From: Ciona intestinalis
Taxonomy: Eukaryota > Chordata > Ascidiacea > Phlebobranchia > Cionidae
DNA: 64,000 bases
Reading direction: 5' to 3'
Assembly: GCF_000224145.3 (NCBI RefSeq)
Contig: NC_020172.2
Coordinates: forward strand, 1,372,921-1,436,920
The translations under genes were made by a program, and so were the position numbers. Shown piece after piece: positions 12,101 to 24,100 of this stretch; the first letter of the stretch is position 1; each line of letters begins with the position of its first letter. The notes under the pieces were generated by a model that did no database searches, was not told the origin of the DNA, and was given only the letters and a program-made list of their open reading frames with translations.

Positions 12101-15100
12101 AAACAGTACACTCATGTTATAACGACTGTTGTTAAAAAAAAAGTAAAGAAAATTTGCATCTGAGAGTAAAACAACACCAAAGTATGACAGAAAACATAGT
12201 TACCTTGACATCACATTGTATGATCCCATGTTCGTTGGTTGCTTCACATGAACTGATGGCTTGTTCTACAATTGAAGGAATGAATTGTTCCAAGGTTAAC
12301 GGGTTCGGGAATTCCTGCAATTAATAGATATTTTAGTAGTAGTGGGTACATATAAACAAATATAAAAAGGTTAAATATTTTTAACAGATTTTTACCTGAC
12401 TAGATCTCATTCAATTAAGATTTTAATTATATTTAGATGCTTATTTAGGTAATAGGCAGTTTAACAAAACAGCCCACTTTATTTCAAAACTTATTTTCTT
12501 TTCACAAGATTTTTACCTGCACTAGATCCAATACACCGAAGGTTTTCAGCATTTTTGACAATTCTTTTCGTTGCGAAGACATTGCTACCGACGCTGAGGC
12601 GTCCAACACTGACATCGAGTGTTGGGTTACTGAAACATCTCCAGCGAGCGCTCTTGTTGTTAAGTTTGTCACGTCGCTTGATTGGTTAAGCAAACGCGAT
12701 GCGTTTAAAGTTGAGCCAATCAGATTGCATGAATCGGAAGAAAACAGTACCTAGAAAACAGATTTCCAATAATGAATTTAATATTAAATCAGTTTTTCCC
12801 AGAGGGTTCTTCAAGATTATTTATCAGGGAACATAAACAGACTTTTGTTCAAGGTCTTGTATTTTTAAAGGCAGATTGCTATAAATAAGTGGAGAATAAA
12901 ATTAAAAGGCCAGAAAAACATTTTTAAATAAGTTTTTAAACTGAGCAACCAAACTTGGGGTGTCATTTTTATAGAAGTGTTGTATAAGCATGCTATGTCA
13001 TTTTTAACACACAAATTGTTTAACATTTCCAAATCAGTTGCAAAATATTTGAGAACCACTGCTATAAATTATAACGTATTCTCGCATGTAATAATGCGTT
13101 ACCTTCAGTATCCTCTCTGCATTCACACGTTGTCGTTTCAACGAGAGTGAATATAACTCGATAGCAACTGTCCTTAATAACCATGCTTGCTGCATCAAAA
13201 CTTCTTTCGACTTCTCTACATCTGTGTATGACATCATAATTACCACTATGACATCATAATATATTATTTATTACTGCCAGGCAGCTCTGTAGGTTATAAC
13301 ATTGCTGCCAAATTGTGTATGACGTAATGCATATCGTAACTTACATGTTAGCACTATGTACCTCATGCTGGCAAGTTAGAATAATGTATTTTAGGAGATA
13401 ATTACATTGTAAATAGCATACATATATATATATATGATTGCTAATTTGAACAACAAATTAGTCACCACTACGCTGAAAAGTTTAGGTAAAGTTTAAATAC
13501 ATAAAATTAAGATCAAAGGCGCCTACTAACATTTGTATGCAACAATGCACAATATGCAAAAGTACCCTGAAAATTAATCAGAGTATCCAGTATAAATGAT
13601 AAACAATTTACTCTTTTTTTTATTCTTTTTTTGAGGGATTTTTTTGATGTATGTCTTAAATAATTTGGACAACCCATTAGTGACCACTGGGTTGGAGCAA
13701 TTGTCGATAAGTGTCTTGCCCAAGGACACATACGCCCGCAATGGTAGCACCGACAGGCTAAACAATTTACTCTTACAGACATGTCTTAAAATAAAACTAT
13801 ATAGTAATGATAGAGAAATGATCAGTCCAGTCTATTTACCCCAAAAAAACTAATAATGTGACCAAAAAAATGTTCATGCTTTCGCCAGCGTAAACTTTTA
13901 TCTTTTAAAACATATGGGTACCTTTTTAGGGGTACCTTGACTTTTCAAAAGTTAGATCCTATAATTGATATTCTTATAAAGTTAAACCTACCAGGGTGAA
14001 AGAATGGCAGGTATTGAAGTTGCTTGAAAACAAAATCAAATGAAGATCGCAAGTATCTGAAAACAAATACATGAGAAGAATTACTTTTTTACTATACTGT
14101 ATATATTAATGGATATGAAATAAAATAACCTCACCAATACACAATGAAAAAGTGAGCAAAGCTACGAAACTGCCCTTAAAGTTAGTCTTGCTGACTAAGG
14201 TTTTTAACATAAAAAAAAGCTGTTGAAACAAGTTATGGGTAGTGATAAATACAACTTCTGACGTTTCTCAAATATTTGTTTATTTCATGGTTTTTCCAAT
14301 CGTCCTTATTTTGTGTTTAATCTCAGTGGTTCTATTCTATGTGGGTAAGGTTGCTTGCCAATAGGACCTTGGATTTATTGATTGGCCCATTACCACAAAT
14401 TATAACTGCCCTGGTTACAATATACTACAAATTCCAATGCATCTATTATATAACACTTTGTTACAAACCTGAGGACAGGTCCAGACGTGTCCACATTTGC
14501 TGCAAGTTTATGTACAAGCTGATAGCAGAGTTCTGACAGCTTCGGTGTTTCAATGATACTAAGTGGTTGTGTGGTGGTGGTGCCATCTGCTGTCTCTATA
14601 CTGCTCTCTAGTGAGAGAATAGTGAGCACAGAGTGGAGGCAGGAGCGGGAAGAGCCGAGGATTCCTGGATCCTGAGATGTGGTAACAATGATATAGTTAA
14701 GGATAGGTATAGAGATTTTGTGAAATTTTTAAAATTTTTAAAAAAGTGTGAACTATAGTTGTATTTTACAGTAGATTTAAATTGGAATGTTGAAGCAATT
14801 TTCATTAGTAATTACAATCTAAAATTTAGAAGTNNNNNNNNNNNNNNNNNNNNNNNNNNNNNNNNNNNNNNNNNNNNNNNNNNNNNNNNNNNNNNNNNNN
14901 NNNNNNNNNNNNNNNNNNNNNNNNNNNNNNNNNNNNNNNNNNNNNNNNNTCAGTATTCTCAGCCTATGTCAAAAAACTCTGTTAAAATTGACTTACGGTT
15001 TTGAAAAAGTTTCCCTGGTTGTAAACATAAAGTAAAAGATGAAACGCTGGTGGTCGGATCTTTGAAAACGGCCCGGCGTCGTGCATCAGCTGTGTGCGGT

Positions 15101-18100
15101 CGAGCATGACGTCAGCCGGCAAACCAGTTTTGTTGACGTTGAAATGATCAGGGTGAGGTTGATAGGTCGTGATCAACTTGTTGAATAATTTGAGGCAAGA
15201 TGATGCAACCTTGGAAAAAACAAAAGTGATCAATAAAAAAGCATAAAATGATTTATCAACAGTGACACACCCAATGGGTTAAGAAAGGAACCAAGTCCCC
15301 ATTTTATAATTTTCCTCTTATGTGACATGTCTGTAACTTGTCCCCCTTTACGCTATGACATGTTATACAGCCCGAATTTGTACCCATTTACCAATACATT
15401 AAAACAACTTATTATAGGCTTAAATGGCGCATTACCCCCTAAAAAACAGTTGGGTGTGTAAAGTTTGTAGTTCGAATATTGACACAACCTCATGTTTAGA
15501 ATGATCGTCCAATAAGGTCGGACAGATGGACAAAGAGAAAAAAAAGACAAAATCATTGAGGCATAAAATAAGGTCACATTATTGGAGGACCACTTAGGTA
15601 GAAATTTAACAATATTAAGATATAGGTACATTAAGAAGTCCCGAAATGCAGAAAGGGGGTACATTAAGAAGATATAGATACATTAAGAAGTTCCGAAATG
15701 CAGAAACATGGGCCATCTTGGTAACAAGCCAATAGAGAACTAAGCAGGTTATAAAATAAAAACAATGATAACTTAACAAAGTTATTAGCGTAATACAACA
15801 AAAGTTAGTACCTCCCATTTTTCTTCCTTTCTTCCATAGGCTCGCGTTGAAAACTTGAGAAAGACCGACTCGACAGTGAACGTGAGGTATGGATCAAATC
15901 CAGGAGCTCGCACACCCTCACCAATGCTGTGGAAATGGGACATTTTACTTCATATTCTAGCCTGTTGGCCTGTATATTATACAGTAACAAAACACAAACA
16001 AACAAATAAGTACACTGCTACTAATAAACTTCATTTACTGTGTTTCCTAAACTTAGTAAAAAAGCCCACACACAAAGGTATAAGAAGCTAAACTGCATAT
16101 ACAGCCAACAATTAATTATTACAGCAACTCAACTAAAAGGCAGCGTCCTAAAAGTGGGTCAACAATTGGCTCAGTTGTAATAAGCAGTACAGTAGTTCAC
16201 TAAGCCATCTGACACTTATTGTAAAATAATAAATGTGAAAATGAGTTGGAAAATTCTGGATGTTAATTTCAATATTTTGTGCTTTGCAAATAAACATACA
16301 TGAACACATGTTTACACCAATTTGGAGTAAAATAATATTCCACCCCCCAAGATTTACATTCATCCCAATACAGCTTTAATTATGCTCTTAACTGTCTATA
16401 CAAACAAGCAAGGCCAAACGATACAGTATTTAACACATTAACCAATGAAATTCCCTAAGTTTTATGCTATGAAAGTAACAACATTTTAACAATGTCACCA
16501 CAGATTTTGATCACAATTTTTAAAAAATGTGACACTTATGTAAACAACACTTACACTGATAGATTAGCACCAGAGTGAGCCATGGCTGTGAGAAGGTTCA
16601 CAAATGAACGCGTCATCGGGTATTCCTCTTCACGTGATTCTATCTGCTCCAACTCTAGTGATACACCTGATGAACCTGTGATTTTCATGTAAAAAATTAT
16701 TAATTATGATAAATAACTCATAAATTAGCCTGACAAGTATAAATGATGATAAATAAAACAAACAAAAAAACAATAAACTACAGTGTAATATAAGAAAAAT
16801 TATGCTTTAAACCCTGCTTCACAGATGTAACTCAATAACTAAGTCTGTTTTGGGCTACCAGAAAATAAGCATAAAAATTATATTTTTAATTTATTTAAGT
16901 ATTTACAGTTGTGCTATGCCAGTTTAAAACAGATGTAGTTTTTGAAAAAAATTTAAATTCTTTACCAGGTGAGCAATCTCCAGTAGTGACGAGGATTTGA
17001 GCGCTCTCAGTGATCTGGAGGATGCCGGATGCGATCTCTGGGATCCTCGAGAGCTGAGTGAGGACTCCCAGTACATCGCCCTTCAGTGTGACAGGCACTG
17101 GGCATTGTAGCAACCCATACAACACCCCGCATGCTAACCACTGTTGGTTCTCATATATGTTGATGCATGCAATGTTGTCCTGTAGGTTCAGATGTTTATC
17201 GGGATCAAAATAAGATGTTTATAAAGTATATTTGAGATTTCAAGCTTAGAACTAGAGACCGACCGAAATCAATTTTTTAAACTAATACCGATATTTGTCA
17301 CTATACGCACGTAAAGGTTAAACTATGGCGTACGTAAAAGTCAAACTACAATGCACGTGAAGGTCAAGTAGAAGGCACGTTGCTTCTCACAAACTATTTA
17401 TATATCTGTATAATATCGGCGCCTTTTTACCGATAGGCAGAATGTAAATGTCGGTAAAAACCTATTAACTTCTTAAGTAAAAACCAATCAACTTCTTATC
17501 CGGGTATTGCCGCGAATTTATTAGATAATATTAAAATTGTTTGACATACCTTATAAGTTGTTATAAGTTATAACAATAATAAAATGGTTAAAATAAAGCA
17601 AGAATCTCACGTATTTAATGATCTGTGTAAGCAACTTCATGACAGCTCTCAATCCTTCCACTTCTTTGGGTGTGATGCTTCTGTTTCGAGGAGGGTGCCC
17701 ACTCTGTATTGTTATATTAAAAATTTATTTCTATTTAGTAGTTAGTATTCTTTTTGAGTGAGATTTTTTCTTTTATTTTCATTCTAAATGAGTGAGACCC
17801 AGTTTTTACAGCAGCCTATTATAAATTGGTAAGGTTCTAGATGAGACATGCCAGCAAAACGAGAATTTGGGCCAGATTTGGCATTACCATACTAGAGTGT
17901 ATGACAGGTATCATGGCCTACTTAATACACGGCCTAGGAATACACCTAAACTGCTCAGAAAAAGAGGCCTATTGACGCGAATAATACCCCGTGTATAGAG
18001 TAGGCCATGCAGGTATATATAATTTGTATATAGTACATAAAGTAGTTCTGGTACAAACTTAGATATTAGAGAGCTTGTATTAGTTATGCAAGGGCAACTA

Positions 18101-21100
18101 TTGTATGGTCCACTAAAAAAATAGGCATTATGAAAAAAAATCATCTTTTGGAAAATTTTTCTTTTTTACCTGAGATCCAAATTGAGACTGTGACATCATA
18201 AATGGGTTTGTGATGTCATGGAGTGGTTTATCCTGATGTAGATGTTCATAATATCGATGACAAGATGAGAAGAAGTGATCAAGTGACATTGAATTTACAT
18301 CACTACCACCACCTATGTAGGAATATGCATATGTGTTGTTATATAACATAACTTAAATTTTGATTTATCTCGAATACGCAGTAGCGAAGATCAAATTTAT
18401 TAAAACAACAAGGAAAAGGAAATTAGCAAAACGACAGTTGTCAAGAACACTGTTCAAATATACATCTTGGCGCGGTTTTGTATTCCGCATGAATGCAGAG
18501 CTTTTAAAATAGCGGCCTGCGAGTTTTTGTACGACAGTCTGGACCTAATGACCTGTCTGCGTGCTTCAGGCATGGTCGCCAGTGCTTGGCACATTTAAAC
18601 TTTTGTAAATGGAACTTTGTTAAAAAGAGTGGTGAGGACCTTTTTAATATTGGTTAATGTATATTTACCAAAGGAGATTTTGTACTAAAGGACAAGTGGG
18701 ATATTCTAAGCACATAATATCCAAATATCCTGATCATATTTTAAACAATTAGCAACAGTCCATGGGAGTCGTGAGTATACAGTTTTATAATTCTTTGAAT
18801 GTTCTTTTTTACTGCTAAATGGGACGAAAAAAAACAAAATGTAAAAGGTGTCCCATCTTTCCCCACCCTACAACTATAATATGAACTTTTATCGTACAAC
18901 ATATAAATATACAACCGTTTAAAACTTACTGAAGTTTGCACCATTGTAATGTAGCATCTCATAACATGCACGGGCACTTTGTGTTCCACTGGCCAATGCA
19001 GATAACATATGAAGGTATGGAACATATAGTAAGGGGGGCAAGAGATCTCCTGACTGGCGGACGAACTTAAACAAAGCAGTCTGGAGAGGTGAATTGTGGT
19101 AATGTATTAACTTGGTGGTAAAATATGCCAAAATGCTAGATAATCAAATGTATTTAATAGTGGGGTGGGGAAAGACCTGACACATATATTCCTGATTGTG
19201 TAACTTGTGTTTTAAACTATTAACATATGGGAGTCGTGAGGATATGGTTTTATATTTCTTTGAATGTTCTTTGTTTACTATCAAATGGGATGAAAAAATA
19301 GAATGAAAACGTGTCCCATCTTACCCCACTCTACTATACATTAAATCAGCGAAATATGCGGATGCATTTATCATCATAAGGCATACAGCCTTCAGACGTA
19401 AACTAATGCAAGAAAGCCAATTCTCAAGAATCTGAACATGTTGGCTGTAAAATGTGAGTGACAATCGCTCATTGTCATTGCTACTCATATGACCATGTCG
19501 GCAAGTCACTACTTGATGTTGGACAGACTGATATAGAATGACACTGCTAAGTCAAACTATACTTGTACAGTAATGATGTCCTTTACAATATATATACAGC
19601 GTTTGAAAGTGGGCTTCAATAGGCATATAACTGGAGGAAGTAATGGGATTTTGGACCCTAATTCCTGAATGTGAGTTTAGGCAAATGTAACTGTTTTAAG
19701 CTCAGAATAACTAACTACTTTGATAGAGCATAGCTTTAAAAGTAAAGCCTGTACCATATCATCACACAACTTTGAATTAGAGTTAGATTCTTAGTAGTTC
19801 CAGTAGCATATTAAGTTTCAGGATTGGCAAAATAAGATAATTAAGTTTTAGTCTATCTTTTAGGTTTGTCAAAATAAAATGAAATGTATAAAAAATTCTA
19901 CCAAATTGTCTCTGCCTGCATGTAAAAAAAGTTTCGCCCCTAACTTTTAGGATTGGCATGATAATTCTGTTTTAAGTCATCTTTTAGGTTCTAAAAACTA
20001 AATCTGGTACATAAAAAAATTACCCACCTGTCCCTGCATTTTATAAAGTTTGGCACCTATGCCTTTAAGATTGGCATGATACCTCAGTTTTAGGTCTTAC
20101 TTTAGGTTAAAAAAAAAAATTTTTTTTTTTTGTACAACAAAATTTGACCCACTTGTCTCTGAGGAGGACCATGATGAAATCGATGAGGGGAGATGATGTA
20201 GGAGCCCGCATCCATCATAGATGTGTCTGCTGTGCACCAGTACTCGGAGCATAATTCAAGTGATAAAGGATCATCTTCATACAACGCAGTGATCAGTTCC
20301 AACAACTGTGGGATAAAAGGATGAATGTAACTTACTGTATCCTCGCGTGGCAGAAAACGGAAGTATTTATAACTTGTGTGTTCTATTTCATACACCTCAT
20401 GCCAGCTTATGAGTTAACGTGTAGTTACTTAGTGGGTAATTATTTTTTTGGCAAAGGCGGGATATTTTTATTAGTGTGTCTTGCCCAAGGACACATACAC
20501 CCACCACAATGCTAGCAACGGCGTGCCTCGAACCCATTACCTCTTGGTTACAGGCGCGCCAACCACTATGGAATAAAAGAAATAGCCGAATGGGATAAAC
20601 ATAAAGGAAATAGTTAAAATCAAAGGATGTGCAACAAAAACAGAGAAATATTTGTGAGAAAAATAGTGAAGGTAAATACACTGTTACTAAGCGCGGATGT
20701 TTTTGCAACTATTTTGAGGATGGTTTTAAAAGTCAGAAAAGTACTGGTCAGTTTCTGAACCTACCTGGTGGAAATCTTTCCTTAACGAAGGTGGAGGTTC
20801 TTCACCTTGTGCCAGGTGGAGCATGAGTATCCTCGCCACCTCGTCACCATGGTTACGCATCTCCTTTACCTAAGAATGGGGGGCAAAATGGAACTACAGT
20901 ATGGTCTAATGAATATGAGTGGGGTAATAAAAGACACAAATAGATTTAAATTTAAAATGACCAGTGAAACCAAACTGTACTACTAATTTTACTTTGTGCC
21001 TTTGTATATTGATTAGGATTAGTTTTTCTTAAAAGAACATTCTTAGTGAAGGATGACTGACCCATCTAGGCCCCATAGATGCGCACTAGTAATTCATATT

Positions 21101-24100
21101 AAATGACGTTTTTATTAAACTCTAAGGTAGTCTACTCTTGGGTGTTAGACAGTTAGAGTAGTTTCCAACTAATCTTAAAAGTTTAATTCTCATGAAAATA
21201 GTCACTAAAAGATATTAAAATAGACGAAGTTTGTTAGAAAGCACAAATTACCTTAAGTGTCATATTAACAATAAGATCAGTTATGATGCCATGGATTCTA
21301 CGAAGATAAAATTCTTCTGAGTGGAAACTCGGGCATAACACAATGTTTTCCTGCATGTGTGGGAAAATGTAATGATAGCTCAAATTATAAAACTACATTA
21401 TAATACCAGTTAAGGCAAGTGCATAAGGAAAACATTAGGGGTGTTTGGGATACCATTTCATTTATTAAAAAACAGGTTTACATGTATTTTAGCACCCAAG
21501 TTTTGTTTTTTTTAAAAGGGTATACCCTGGTGTTAAGTGTCAATACAAAAAAGTCGAAACATTAATCAATGAGGTCCCCTATGTTTCCTAACTATGGGTT
21601 ATATCTTAAAGGTATTTTCACAATGTAAAACTGCGTTTAACCAGATTCTACAGAAAAAAATTTAAAATGTTGTTTGGAACATAAACAAGTCACTTTTGAA
21701 TCTCGACGTTTGGGTTATGAATTCACGATGCGAATTAAACATTATTTACCTTTATAAACAAGAACACACGATCAGCGAGAGCCATCTCCACGACCAGTTC
21801 GTCTTGCTCAAGTATTTCACCACTTGGTGGGGTAATGCCACTGAGCAGCGAGGAGGGAATTTGAGCGAGCAATCGAAGCGTGACCGACCATGCTAACTGC
21901 AAGCATGACCGAACACCCGATACTTTCCAAGAACTTGGGTGATTGCTTTAAAACATTTGGTAAAACATAGGTATATTAGAATAAAATATTAAACAATAAA
22001 AATTTGAATAAAACATTTATATATATAATATAATGTTTTTGCAACAAGTATCTTTTACAAAAGCAAACAAAAAATTGTTCTAAATGTTTATTAAAAACAT
22101 AAACTATATAAATATACATATAACTAAAATTAAATATATATATATATAACCTAATTCTAAAGTTAAAATTAGGTACTGTTAAATAAAAATATGAAAATAA
22201 TATTTATATACAACATTCAACATGTGTATTTGCTATGCAACATAAAAAATGTGGCTAATGTTTAAATTTGTACCTTTCTTTGGCCAGCACTTTGTGAATA
22301 CCGGATAAATATGATGCATCGGTTATCAGTGGATGTTGAAGAAGTTCCTCAACAGCTGTGGAAAAAAAACAAACCTTTCAAATTGACGGAAAAATACTTT
22401 TTTTTTTTTTATTTAAAAGAAAAAATTGATTTTTTTTTTTTTTTGCGAAAAAAAAGATAAAGTTAAAAGTGTAAGGAATTAAAGATGCGCTTGTGTTTAC
22501 AGTTAAAAAATTCAAATGCACATGCTAAATAATAACTTACTGCTTTCATCTTGGATTGTATTCAAATCATAGGGGAGTGAAATAGCATAAAGAACAGCAA
22601 ACAGCACAGCAAGAGTGGGGAGAGAGAGCTTCCCATCTGATTCTACCTCCCCATCTGTTTCAAGGTAATGTATCATCGCAGTTATATCATTGAGTGGCAA
22701 CCTTGATTGGCCAGCAAAGTAGAAGAGGGTTTCAGCTAAGCATTGCCGAACTTCAGTGATCAAATCGCGCACCTTAAAACAATTCATTTTTGTAATAATA
22801 ACCTAGGTTATTATAACCTATGTGGGTGAGGTCCGCCGCGCAGCACGCCATGGGTCTTAGGATTTAGGCCAGCATTGGCCCCTACCCCAAAAAATCTAGG
22901 TTATAGGTACAGAGTCAAATTTTAACATAAAAAAACATAATTTTTCGTATATCTTCACAAATACAGTAACGAAGTTCAGATTATTAAAAACAAAGACAAA
23001 AAAAGAACTAGATCGTATTAATATTTTTCTCTGATCAAAACTGGTTTAGTTCTAAAACGACTAACTAGAAGTACAGCACTAAACTACTAAATGGGGCGGA
23101 ATATCAACAATAGCACATAATGTGAAATTGCAAAGTATATTGTTTAACAATTTTTTATCTAAACCTAAAAAAAAACTTTAACACAAAACCTGCTACAATA
23201 CAAATAATATAAAATGTGAAAATGATTTTTTAACTATTCTAGAACAATGGCAAATATCATTTTATGACCAAAAAAACGAAGAAAGTGAAATCAACAGCAA
23301 ATCTACAGTTGTTAAAAACTGAAAACACACTATAGATAAATTCACCTGCTTTCTATGTTTTGAATCACCCAAACCACGTTGACTCGCCAACTTTTCCATC
23401 TCAGCTTCCACTTTTATTTCACGGAGTAGTTTCAAAATTTGCTGAGTCATACCGTTGCTTAGCAACTCGTCAGAAAATGAAGTTACCATAGATGTGCCTT
23501 CAGGGCTGCGTAATTTAAGCAATTAGTCAGAAAAATACAATTAGTCAGAGCAAAGACAATAGTTAACTCTTTTCTTATTCCATGTTCATTGAATCATTTC
23601 TTTTTTATATTTTTTTTACTTAAAGCTTAAACAGCAAACCAGCAGCATAATATTGAACAAAGTAACACTGTCACATTATGGCGACATTACTCCAAATTCA
23701 ATTTCAAAAAAGCTTTTCTCTAAAATTTATTAGTTTGTTTGGCACAGGAAAAATAGACTTAAACCATGTTAAACTAAAAAGCAAGTGTCTGCACTTGACT
23801 TACGAGATATCCAAGGTCCATGTTGCACCACGACGACACTGAACTAATGTCCGAAGTGAGCTTGCAAGGTTACGACGGCCATCCCAGTACAAGAGAACAG
23901 CAACTAGACCACGGGAATAATTAGGATAGTTTGGCGTTTGTTGCTCTCCTGCAAAAATACCCAGTTTTGAAAATAATATTGATTACAAAAATCTTAGTGC
24001 AAATCTGCAGAAAAGGAGTTAAAAAATTATAAATCTGTTGCTTTTGCTACCATGCATGGTTTAAAGTAAAAGTAAATAAGTTATTTATTTTACAGTAAAA

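Noticed and set aside
14759..15004. Open frame spanning N positions
   Set aside because: Its middle is undetermined sequence and its ends are NUP205 intron. The same applies at 57767-58063.
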